From assembly GCA_964415605.1 (NCBI GenBank), contig CAYQBA010000067.1, forward strand, positions 1 to 22,835: DNA of 22,835 nt. The letters are read 5' to 3'. Source of the stretch: UCB3 sp964415605 (lineage in GTDB: Bacteria > Chloroflexota > Anaerolineae > Epilineales > Epilineaceae). Position 1 is the first letter of the stretch, and each line of letters starts with the position of its first letter. Of the stretch, positions 1 through 8,900 are shown piece after piece. The notes below the pieces were generated by a model. That model was not told the DNA's origin. It was given only the letters and a program-made list of their open reading frames with translations, and did no database searches. Both the position numbers and the translations under genes were made by a program.

Positions 1-10
1 CGCTCCATCC

Positions 11-38
11 AGGCCCCCCGCCGAAACGCGGGGGGCCT
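11..38. terminator. GC-rich hairpin, likely intrinsic terminator
   Basis: A perfect 11-bp inverted repeat (11-21 with 28-38) encloses a 6-nt CGAAAC loop. On the plus strand it is followed by a T-enriched stretch (GTTGCGTT) but not a true T-tract. It probably ends a plus-strand gene lying left of the window, and it could also stop minus-strand transcripts from the transporter gene, whose stop codon is about 110 nt away. The role is inferred from structure and position. Confidence 0.65.
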
Positions 39-77
39 GTTGCGTTGCCCGGCGGCGAGGATCGCCGATCGCGGCGC

Positions 78-143
78 GGGCCACGTTCCACATCCGCAGT
101 GCGGCGGCGAGGGCCACGTTCCACATCCGCGCTGCGGCGGCGA
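78..143. repeat. Tandem duplication of a 33-bp unit
   Basis: Two adjacent 33-bp copies (78-110 and 111-143) differ at only two positions. Both copies contain a small inverted repeat, CCGCAGTGCGG in the first and CCGCGCTGCGG in the second, so one of the changes lies within that inverted repeat. The array ends 5 bp from the stop codon of the transporter gene on the minus strand. No gene is evident here. Confidence 0.75.
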
Positions 144-148
144 GGGCG

Positions 149-1453
149 TCAGTCCAGCCCCCGGATCGCCGGATGCGCCAGCGCGAGGAGCGCGACGGCC
201 GCCGCCCCGCAGCCGCCGACGAGGAACGGCAGGTTCGGCCCGTACGCCTCGGTCGCCCAGCCCGCCACGGCAAACGACGCCGGCGTCGAGGCCCAGCTCA
301 GCAGCTCGCCGAGGCTCACCACGCGCCCGAGCTGCGCGTCGGGCACGCGCGTCTGCAAGACGTGCATCCACACCAGGCCGGCGATCTCCAGCCCGAAGCC
401 GTTGACGAGCGCGGCGGCGGCGAGCACGGCCAGCAGCACGGCCGTCCCCGCCAGCGCCGGCGCGAGCGGCAGCCCGAGACGGGCGGCGACGCCTTCGAGC
501 GACGCCGGCATGAGCGGCAGGCCGTAGACGGCGAGCATCAGGCCGGCGATGGCCGTGCCGCCGTACGCCAGCACGCCGCGCCGCCGCAGCACGGTGCGCC
601 GCCCGCCCCACAGGCTGCCGAGGATGAAGCCCACCGGGAACGTGGCCAGGATGAACCCGAGGTAGCGGGGGTCGTCGCCGAAGCGCGCCTGCGCCATGAA
701 CGGCATCGAGACGAGGAACGGGCCAACGAGGAGCGCGCCGGACAGCGCGCCGGCAATGAGCCCGATCGCGAGCACGGGATCGCCGCGGACGGTCGCGAGG
801 CCTTCGCGGGTGTCGGCGACCATCCGGGCAAGCGCGCCGAGCGGCTCGCCGTCGGCGGCGCGTTCGGGGGGCCGGGACACGGCGAGCAGCGGCAGGAGGA
901 GGGCGGCCCCGACGAAGAACGAGAGGCCGTTGATCACGAACCCGGCGACGACCCCGCCGGCGGCGACGATGATCCCGCCGAGCGCCGGGCCGGCGACGCG
1001 GCCAAGCTGAAAGCTCATGCTGCCGAGGGCGTTGGCGCTGGGCAGATCCTCCTCGGGCACGATCTCGGGCACGAGGGCGAAGTAGGCGGGCTGGAAGAAG
1101 GCGTCGGCGACGCCAAAAAGCAGGCTGAGGGCGAAGACCATCCACAGCTCGAGGTGGTCGGCGGCGGCCAGCATGGCCACGGCCAGGACGGCGATGCCGC
1201 GCGCGATGTCGGACGCCAGGAGCACGGGCACGCGCGCGAAGCGGTCGGCGACGGTGCCGCCGACGAGCGTGAAGAGCGCGACAGGCAGGAAGGTGACGAT
1301 GAGCACCGAGCCCATCACGACGGCCGATCCCGTCTCCTGGAGCACCCACCACGCGAGCACGACCTCGTAGACGAAATCCCCTATCCGCGAGAGGGTCTGG
1401 CCGACCCATAGCAGGGCGAACGGCCGGATGCGCAGGGCTCGGAAGGCGTGCAT
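149..1453 (-). CDS. MFS transporter, DHA3/macrolide-efflux-like
   Basis: This encodes a 434-residue polytopic inner-membrane protein with roughly twelve hydrophobic segments and no signal peptide, the usual size for a 12-helix major facilitator. The N-terminus (FALLWVGQTLSRIGD) matches the start of the MFS_3/DHA3 group of drug exporters. The loop after helix 2 carries the MFS motif A, GGTVADRFARVPVLLASD at about residues 65-82, with the Asp-Arg pair at 70-71. The likely role is proton-driven export of a hydrophobic compound; the substrate cannot be read from sequence. The ATG at 1453 is favoured because an extended -10 (TGA-TACAAT) ends only 6 nt upstream, which places transcription start on or next to the ATG and implies a leaderless message. 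It is divergent from the dihydrouridine synthase gene, so it is probably monocistronic. Confidence is high for MFS and moderate for the DHA3 assignment. Confidence 0.9.
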   Translation of the reverse strand: MHAFRALRIRPFALLWVGQTLSRIGDFVYEVVLAWWVLQETGSAVVMGSVLIVTFLPVALFTLVGGTVADRFARVPVLLASDIARGIAVLAVAMLAAADHLELWMVFALSLLFGVADAFFQPAYFALVPEIVPEEDLPSANALGSMSFQLGRVAGPALGGIIVAAGGVVAGFVINGLSFFVGAALLLPLLAVSRPPERAADGEPLGALARMVADTREGLATVRGDPVLAIGLIAGALSGALLVGPFLVSMPFMAQARFGDDPRYLGFILATFPVGFILGSLWGGRRTVLRRRGVLAYGGTAIAGLMLAVYGLPLMPASLEGVAARLGLPLAPALAGTAVLLAVLAAAALVNGFGLEIAGLVWMHVLQTRVPDAQLGRVVSLGELLSWASTPASFAVAGWATEAYGPNLPFLVGGCGAAAVALLALAHPAIRGLD

Positions 1454-1459
1454 CGCCGG

Positions 1460-1468
1460 ATTGTATCA
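1460..1468 (-). promoter_or_regulatory. Extended -10 promoter of the MFS gene
   Basis: On the minus strand the sequence reads TGATACAAT, that is TGN followed by TACAAT (5 of 6 to TATAAT), and 6 nt separate it from the ATG at 1453. No convincing -35 hexamer lies 16-18 bp upstream, which fits an extended -10 promoter. The predicted transcript is leaderless or nearly so. Confidence 0.6.
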
Positions 1469-1536
1469 CGCGAATCGACGCGGCGCGCGGTCATACGGGG
1501 GTGGCCGACTCCCTGTGGTCCGCCAAGCTGCAGGCA

Positions 1537-1585
1537 TCCCGGTAGATCGCCTCCCCCGCGATGGAAGCGCGGGAGGGGACCGGAT
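1537..1585. other. Bipartite inverted repeat in the divergent intergenic region
   Basis: The inner stem pairs 1550-1560 with 1568-1578 around the 7-nt loop ATGGAAG (9 bp perfect with a 2-nt bulge, or 11 bp with one mismatch and one wobble). An outer arm CCGGT (1539-1543) pairs with ACCGG (1579-1583). The structure lies between the two divergent promoters, outside both predicted transcripts. It could be an operator, a short RNA or an old terminator; the sequence does not decide. Confidence 0.4.
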
Positions 1586-1637
1586 TGGCCGGTATCGATG
1601 TCTTCCGGGTCATGGGTTACCTCCGACCTCGCTGGCG

Positions 1638-1643
1638 TACAAT
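1638..1643 (+). promoter_or_regulatory. -10 element of the dihydrouridine synthase gene
   Basis: TACAAT (5 of 6 to consensus) ends 10 nt before the ATG at 1654, so the transcript should begin within a few nucleotides of the start codon. No good -35 hexamer is visible at normal spacing. Its position, just like the -10 of the MFS gene, supports the chosen start. Confidence 0.55.
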
Positions 1644-1653
1644 TGACGGCACC

Positions 1654-2769
1654 ATGTCCTCGACCTCGACGCCGCCCCTGTTTGCGCCCGCCGTCGCCAA
1701 CGCCCCGCCGCTGCCCGCCGGTCAGGCCCGCGGCCAGCCGTTGACCGCCCTCGCCCCGATGCAGGCCATCACCGACCTGCCCTTCATGCGGATCATCGCC
1801 GACTACGGCGCGCCGGACTACTTCTTCACGGAGTACTTCCGAGCCTACGAGGGATCGAGCCTCGATCCCGACATCCTCCGCGCCATCGCCGAGAATGCCA
1901 CCGGCCGGCCCGTGTTCGCGCAGCTGATCGGCGAGCACATCCCGTCGCTGGTGCGGACCGCCAGGGCGCTCCTGGCCTATCCCGTGGCCGGCATCGACCT
2001 CAACATGGGCTGTCCCGCGCCCAAGGTCTACCGGCGCAACGTCGGCGGCGGGCTCTTGCGCGTTCCGGGCCACGTCGATGCCCTCCTCGCGGCGCTGCGC
2101 GATGCCGTGCCCGGGCGGCTGACCGTGAAGATGCGCGTCGGGTTCGACTCCACCGAGCCCTTCGCGTCGATCCTCGCGCTCATCGACAAGCACGCCATCG
2201 ACCTCCTCAGCATCCACGGGCGCACCGTCGCGGACATGTACCGCGGCGACGTGCGCTACGACCTGATCACCCACGCCGTGCGGACCGTCCGCTGCCCCGT
2301 CCTGGCCAACGGCAACGTCACGTCCGCCGCCAAGGCCGCCGCCGTGCTCGAAGCCACCGGGGCGGCCGGTGTGATGATCGGCCGCCACGCCGTCCGCAAC
2401 CCCTGGATCTTCGCCCAGACCCGCGATCGCCTGGCGGGCCGCCCCATCCGGCCGGCGACCCGCGCCGACCTCCGCGGCTACATCGAGCGCCTTTACCGCG
2501 AGACGCGCCCGGCCGGCGGCACACCGTGCGGCCAGGTGGCCAAGCTCAAGAAGTACCTGAACTTTGTCGGCCAGAGCGTCGATCCACGGGGCGCCTTTCT
2601 CTACGCCATGCGCCGCGCCCGGACCGAGGCCGAGTTGCTGGGCGTGTGCGACGCTTATCTGCTGGCCGAGCCCGATGCCCCGGTCGCGCTCGAGACCTAT
2701 CCCGGCCTCCATGCCCGCCCCAACAGCGAGGCGCCTGACCAGCGGCGGCGGGAAGTGCACCGCCGGTAG
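1654..2769 (+). CDS. dus: tRNA-dihydrouridine synthase (Dus family)
   Basis: This 371-residue FMN enzyme reduces uridine to dihydrouridine in the D-loop region of tRNA using NAD(P)H. A TIM-barrel Dus core is visible. LAPMQAITD (33-41) is the FMN-binding start, and NMGCPAPKV (117-125) carries the catalytic Cys120. VKMRVGF (158-164) supplies Lys159, IHGRTVADMYRG (187-198) has the conserved His188-Gly-Arg, and ANGN (218-221) and IGR (242-244) form the phosphate-binding end. Residues 265-345 look like the helical tRNA-binding domain. The length is slightly above the usual 310-350 because of a Pro/Ala-rich N-terminal extension of about 30 residues and a polar C-terminal tail. An upstream in-frame ATG at 1561 exists, but it would place the TACAAT element inside the gene, so 1654 is preferred. 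The paralogue class (DusA, B or C) is not resolved. It appears monocistronic. Confidence 0.93.
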   Translation: MSSTSTPPLFAPAVANAPPLPAGQARGQPLTALAPMQAITDLPFMRIIADYGAPDYFFTEYFRAYEGSSLDPDILRAIAENATGRPVFAQLIGEHIPSLVRTARALLAYPVAGIDLNMGCPAPKVYRRNVGGGLLRVPGHVDALLAALRDAVPGRLTVKMRVGFDSTEPFASILALIDKHAIDLLSIHGRTVADMYRGDVRYDLITHAVRTVRCPVLANGNVTSAAKAAAVLEATGAAGVMIGRHAVRNPWIFAQTRDRLAGRPIRPATRADLRGYIERLYRETRPAGGTPCGQVAKLKKYLNFVGQSVDPRGAFLYAMRRARTEAELLGVCDAYLLAEPDAPVALETYPGLHARPNSEAPDQRRREVHRR

Positions 2770-2864
2770 GCGCGCAAGTCTCGAAGTCGGACAGGGTCTC
2801 GACCGTGCGGCACATCGACCCACCCCGCCGCGCGCCCCGACTCCCCCGCCAGGCCATCTCCGCA

Positions 2865-2870
2865 TATAAT
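2865..2870 (+). promoter_or_regulatory. -10 element (perfect TATAAT) of the giant gene
   Basis: A perfect TATAAT, conspicuous in this GC-rich context, lies 110 nt before the ATG at 2981. It implies a leader of roughly 100 nt starting near 2877. No recognisable -35 hexamer is found 16-18 bp upstream and there is no TGN extension, so an activator or another recognition mode is possible. I see no strong hairpin or small ORF in the leader. Confidence 0.55.
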
Positions 2871-2980
2871 CGTCCCCCACAACCTCAGGCAACTAGACGC
2901 CAGCCATCAGCGCGCGCACCGCCCGATCTTCCCCAAGTGCCGCCGCCGAAGCCGGCCACCCATCCGGGAGATCCGACGTC

Positions 2981-5900
2981 ATGGCTCATCGCCCTGCCGC
3001 CCGCCGCCGATCCGCCGCGACGCCGGGCGCGACGCGCCTGCGCGCCATGCTGGCCGCCGCCGTCGTCCTGACCACCGTGCTCGCGCACGTCGCGCCCGGC
3101 GCCGGCGCCGCCCCATCGCCCGAGCAGGCCCTGCGCGCCGCCTGGGCCCTCGGCCAGCGCCAACCCGGCTACCGCTTCACGTCGGATATCGACCAGACCG
3201 TCGTCCCGGTCGCCTCCGCCGCGGCCATCGGCCGCACCGACCAGCGCGTCGCGCTGCACGCCGAAGGGACCGTCCGCGCTCCCGACCAGGCCGAGGTGCG
3301 CATGGCGGTCGGCGACCAACCCATCGCGGCCGCCATGGGCATCGTCCAGGACGGCACCCGCACGTTCATGCGGCGCGGCGACCGCCTGCTGCCGATCGAG
3401 CACCCCGCCGGGGCCGCCGCGCCGGCGGCCGACCACCTCGCCTTCCTCGCTGGCGCCGTCCACGTCCGCGAGATCGCGCCGGCCATCGATGACGGACGCA
3501 CGTTCCGGCGGTTTACGTTCGACGTCGACGGCCGGCGCCTGTCGGAGCACATGGCGCGCGAGATGCAGCGCCAGCTCGGCGGCACCCTGCCCGCCGGCAT
3601 CCGCGTGTCGCCCGTCCCGCTCATGGCCCAGCTCGACGGCACCGGCACGCTGTGGGTCGACGAGGCGGGCCTCCCCCGCCGCCAGGTCCTCGACCTCACG
3701 TTGCCGCGCGCCAGCGCCGACTTCGGCGCGCGCGTCCACGTCGACACCGCGTTCCGCGATTTCGGGCCGGTGCCCGATATCGGGCGGGTCGTGCAGGACG
3801 ATGACGGCACGTGGCGCCTGGAAGCACCCGCGACCGGTGCCGCCGGCGCCGTTGGCACGGTCGGCAAGAGCGTCGCGGCCGGCGCGGGCGGCGCGAGCAA
3901 TGCCGCCGAGGCCGGCGCGACCACCCCGGATCCACGCGCCACCTCCGCGACCGCCCCCCGCGCGCCGGCATCGACCGTGGCCGCGGGCGTCTCGGCCCTC
4001 GCCGCGTCCGCCCGCGCCGGCCTCGACGCCGCCGGCGCGCACCTGGCCGACGGGGTGCTTACGCTGGCGGCCCTGGTGATCGCCGCCGCGCTCACCCTCG
4101 TCCTGCGCCCCCGCCGCCGGCGCCGCCGCGGCACCGCGTACGCCGGCGTGGTCGCGCTGACCATCGTCGCCATGGTCGGCGGCCCCGGGATGCGGGCCGC
4201 CGACATCGTGGACTTCCCGAGCCGCCAGCATCCGGCTGGCTCGGGCGCGGCGACCGCGGCGGCCCTCGTCGCCGATCTCGGGGGGGCCGGGCTTGGCGCC
4301 GCGCCGGCGCTTGCGCAGGACGCCGAGACCGGCGGGACAGCCGCGTCCAGCGGCACCACCAGCCCGCTCGCGGGACCGGTCCCCGGCGACGACCGCGGAT
4401 CGGCCGTTGGGACGACCGCCGCCCCCGCCGCCCGGCCAAACCTCGACGCGCTGGCCCAGGCCGGCGCCGGCCTCACCGCGTGCGGGCAGGGCAGCGCCAC
4501 CGCGGACAGCGACGGCGACGGGCTGACCGACTTCGAAGAAGGCTGCCGCGGCACCGATCCCAACCGCGACGACACCGACGCCGATCTCATCCCGGACGGC
4601 GACGAGGTCGCCGGCTTCGTCGTCGGCGGCCGGACGTGGTACGGCGCCCCCAACAACGTCGACGCCAGCGGCGACGGGCTGGTCGACAGCGCCGAGTGGC
4701 CAACGCCGGTGGGCAAAGGGCCGCGGATGGACGCCGACGGGAACGGCTCGGCGACCGACGAGGAAGCGTGGGACCCCGACGGCGACGGCGTGCCGAACAT
4801 CTGGGATGACGACAACGACGGCGACGGCGTGCCGGATTCGGCGGACTTGTCGCCCTTCAGCCGCACGGCGCTGATCGAAGGCTACACGCTCAACACGCAG
4901 GGCGGCGGCACCGACGGCCACCAGTACATCGAGCTGCAGGTCCAGCCCGAGAACCCCGACCGCCTGCGCTACACCGTGTCGGCGCTGGACTGGCCCGCCG
5001 ACGAGGCCGGGCAGATGACCGACCTCGACAACAGCACGGGCGACGCGCGGCTCTACCCCATGCTCGAGGTGCTGACCAACATCCGCCCCGACGCCGAGCT
5101 GGCACGGCGCTACGGTTTGGGCACGGTCGAGTCGGTGCCGGGCTCGGCCGAGCCCTACCGCCTCTACGCCCCGCTCATGCCGGTCGCCGACAACGGCCGC
5201 ATCGTCGCCTTCTACGCCCGCGTCGCTTACCCGCCCGACCAGCAGGCCCAGATCCGCTGGCAGGCCAAGATGGTCTGGGTGCTCCAGGGCATGACCGACC
5301 GCGACACCGGCAACAGCATCCGCACCGACGCCGTCGCGCTGCAGACCTACGAGGAGCCGAAGTTCCGGGTCACCGGCGCCAGTGTCTCGCGCAGCCAGAG
5401 CTTCGAGAGCGCGCTCTTCGCCACGCCGGCGAGCCCGAGCGACGATCGGCAGCTCTTCAACCTCGTCTTCGGCCTTAACGCCGCGTTCACCAACGCCGAC
5501 AACGTGACGCTGTCCGACGTCGTCAACCGCTTCACCCAGCCGCTCACGCCGCCCGAGGAGAAGTGGGGCATCACGGCCGCCGTCGTTACCGATCGCGCCG
5601 ACTACCTCCACCGCGACGAGGGCATCGCCGGCACCGGCCGGCGCGTGACGCAGTTCCTGGGCACCCACTTCGACGTCGCCGACACGCCATCGGTCGTCAC
5701 GGCGTTCGAGGAGCGCGCGCGCTCCTTCAACGTCGACCAGACCGAACGGCTGGACCCCGGCACGGCGGTCAACGTCAACCTAGCGGATTCGCCGCTGACG
5801 CGCACGCGCGGGCTGCAGCTCAACCTCTACCAGGCCGCCGGCACCGAATGGCGCGTCCTGTCGGCCCCGGAACGCGCCGTCGTCCTGGACGCCCGCTACG

Positions 5901-8900
5901 CCGACGTGTCGGCCTCGCTGGCCGCGCTGCAGCCGACCTACCCGGGCCTGACGGCGGTCGACCTCCAAAGCGTCGTGCGCAACATGTACGACACGTGGAC
6001 CGCCGGCCGCACGGCGGTCATGTCGGCCGACGGGATCGCGCTGGCGGCCAGCGGCCTCTCCGACGCCCAGATCACCGCCTATCTCGACCGCGGCAGCAGC
6101 CTCACGCTCGACGCCTACCTCATCGACGTGGCGCGCCTGGCCGAGCCCGGCGCCGGCCTGCGCATGGGCAAGAGCCCGCTCGAGGACTGGCAGTACGTCC
6201 GCGCCAACTTCGCCCAGACGAACGTCGTCGGCATCGACTACGCCGGGATGACCCTCTATACGTTCGGCTCGCCCCGGAACGCGGAGAACGACGCGTTGGC
6301 CAAGGGCCGCAAGGTCATCACCGCGGCCAAGGACCTCTACCAGCTCTACCGCGCCACCCAGGCCTTCAACAGCCTGTCGCGCGGGCAGCAGATCCTCTAC
6401 CCACTGACGCGGTCGGCGCTGGAGGGCCGCACGCTCGGCGCCGTCGGCACCGCCATCGCCGTGGCCTTGATCTGGGTCTCGTTCGGGTTGACGACCGACT
6501 TCTCGGACCCCGTCTCCATCAAGCTGGCCGTGGCCGCCGCGGTCGTGGCCACGGTCTTCACCATCTTGATGTTCGTCATCAGCCTCAACCCGGTGGGCCT
6601 GGTCCTGACGTCGCTGTTCTACCTGATCGACCTCATCGTCTTTCTAGCCACGAGCGGCGAGTTCAGCCTGTCCGGGGTCATCATCCAGGGCATCACCGCG
6701 TTCTTCTACGACGTCAACGTGCTCACCGAGGTCACCGACGCGGGCATCGGCGACGTCGAAAGCGGGCTCTGGCTCCCGGAGATCGGCCCGCGGCGATTCA
6801 ACGCGTTCTTGATGACGTCCGAGGTCTACGGCACCATCAAAAAGAAGTCCGACGGCGACTCCGGCGACCTGCGCGACAGCGAGGTCAGCGGGCGCTTCGA
6901 TGGCACGTCCACCCGCTCGACCGCCATCCCGCTCAACGGCAACACCCGCTGCCAATTTCCCGACAGCAGCACGATGACCTGCCAGACGCCGGTCGGCGCC
7001 GGGTTCCTGCTCGACCAGGCCGTGCGCGACGTCGACATGTCGGTGGAGGCGTCGATCAAGACGCGCGTGTACTACGAGGAGTGCGGGCTGCAGGGGGCGT
7101 TCTGCTCGCGCAAGAGCCGGACGGACACCATGCCGGAGGACAACGAGCCGTCGTTGATATCGATGGACGTGCTGCCGTTCTTCCTGGAGGACTTCTGGGC
7201 CTGGGACGCCGCGCCGGTCGTCGACGGCCATGCGTTCAACCCGGACCTCGACGGCGACGGCCGGCCCGACCGCGAGGAGATCCCGGCCGCCCCGTGCACC
7301 GACCCCGTCGTGCAGCGCTGCACGCGCAGCGACAACTGGGACACCGACGGCGACGGCCTGCCCGACGGCCACGAAGCCACCAACGCCGACACGCTCGGCC
7401 TCAACCCGGCCGCGGCCGACACCGACGGCGACGGCCTCGGCGACCTGGAGGAGTTGCGCCGCCACACCAACCCGGCCGTGGCGGACACCGACGGCGACGG
7501 CCTCAGCGACGGCGAAGAGGCCTTCCAGCCGGGCGACGAGTTCTGGCAGCCCGGCACGGCGGCCACGGACGTCGGCGGCTGGCTGTTCCGCCTGCCGGGC
7601 GGCCCGCTGGTGCCCGTCTTCTCCGACCCGCTGCGCGCCGATGCCGACGGCGACGGCCAATACGACGCCAGCGAGCGCGAAAGCCAGACCAGCCCGTTTG
7701 CGCCCAACACCGGGCCGGTCGTGATCCTGACCGGCAGCCCGCTGCCGACGGCGCCGGCGCGCGCGCCTGGCCTGTTCGTCCTGCCCGACACCGCCATCAC
7801 GCTGAACCTCGAGTTCTTGTCCGTCGGCCGTTACCCGATCGCCCACCCGTTCGAGCTGTGCCTGCCGTCGCTGCTCACGAGCGTGGCTGGCGGCGACCTC
7901 GCCGGCGACAGCAGCCTCAAGGCCACGGTTGCCGCGGGCTGCGACGGCGACCCGGCGGCGACGTTGTTCACGTGGTCGTTCAGCGCCAGCGAACCGCTGG
8001 CGCTCGGCGGCGCGGCCACCACCACCATCACCGCGATCGCCGGCGCCGGCGCCACGGCGACGGCGCGGGCAACCATCGCCGGCCGGCTGCCCTTCCGCGA
8101 CGACCTCGACCGCGACGGCAACGGCAGCCCCGACCTCGCCGCGCTGACGCCGTCGCTCCCGATCACCGTCGACGCCGACGATCCGCTGGCGGCGATCACG
8201 ACGCCGCTCGACGGGGCCATCCTCGGCGGCGGCACGACCACGCTGGTGATCGGCGGCACCGCCAGCGACGCCGGTAGCTGGGTGACCGGCGTCGAGATCG
8301 GCCTGCCCGGCGGCGGAACGGCCACGGCCACCGACATCAGCCCGTGGTCGTACGCCTGGACGCTGCCCGCCGACGGCATCCACACCCTCTCGGCCTCGGC
8401 CACCGACGCCGTGGGCCACACGGGCACGCCGGCGACGGCGACGGTCACGGTCGACAACACGGCGCCCACCGCCACTTTCGCCACCCCCGCCGACGGGGCG
8501 TTCATCAGCGACCCCAGCGGCGCGGGCATCGAGGTCCCAATCACCGGCAGCGTGGCCGACAACCTCGTCGGCATCCAGCGGCTGCAGATCCAGATCGACG
8601 ATCGGGCCTGGGTGCCGGTGGCCCTGACCGGCGGCGACCGGCCGGAGTATCCGACCACGGCCACCTGGCAGTACGACTGGCGCCTGCCGGGCGGCAACGC
8701 GGCCCAGGGCCGGCACACCGTGCGGGTGCGGGCGTTCGACCGCGCGGGCAACCAGAGCGCGACGATGGTCCGCTCGATCGTCGTCGACGTGCTGCCGCCG
8801 GCCGACGGGCTAACCAACCGGCGCTTCGAGACCGATCCGCCATCGTTCGGCGCGGGCGCTCCGGTGGACTTGCAGGGCCTGGCCAACGACGCCGGCAACG

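Noticed and set aside
1561..1653. Upstream in-frame ATG extending the dihydrouridine synthase by 31 residues
   Set aside because: It would place the TACAAT -10 element inside the coding sequence and starts in the loop of a hairpin; no family similarity is seen in the extra residues.
1381..2892. Minus-strand open frame of 503 codons opposite the dihydrouridine synthase gene
   Set aside because: It overlaps a gene with complete catalytic motifs and both divergent promoters, and has no domain of its own.
2885..5668. Long minus-strand open frame (927 codons) opposite the start of the giant gene
   Set aside because: It is a shadow of high-GC coding DNA: repetitive Val/Gly/Arg/Ala/Asp composition, no domain, and it spans the promoter and leader of the plus-strand gene.
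7229..7690. Short regularly spaced direct repeats considered as a CRISPR array
   Set aside because: The repeats are in frame, encode calcium-binding motifs and lack palindromic structure and unique equal-length spacers.
6644..8716. Minus-strand open frame of 690 codons; similar frames at 12200-14680 (minus) and 11398-14661 (plus)
   Set aside because: Each is opposite or offset to motif-bearing coding sequence and has low-complexity, basic, GC-driven composition.
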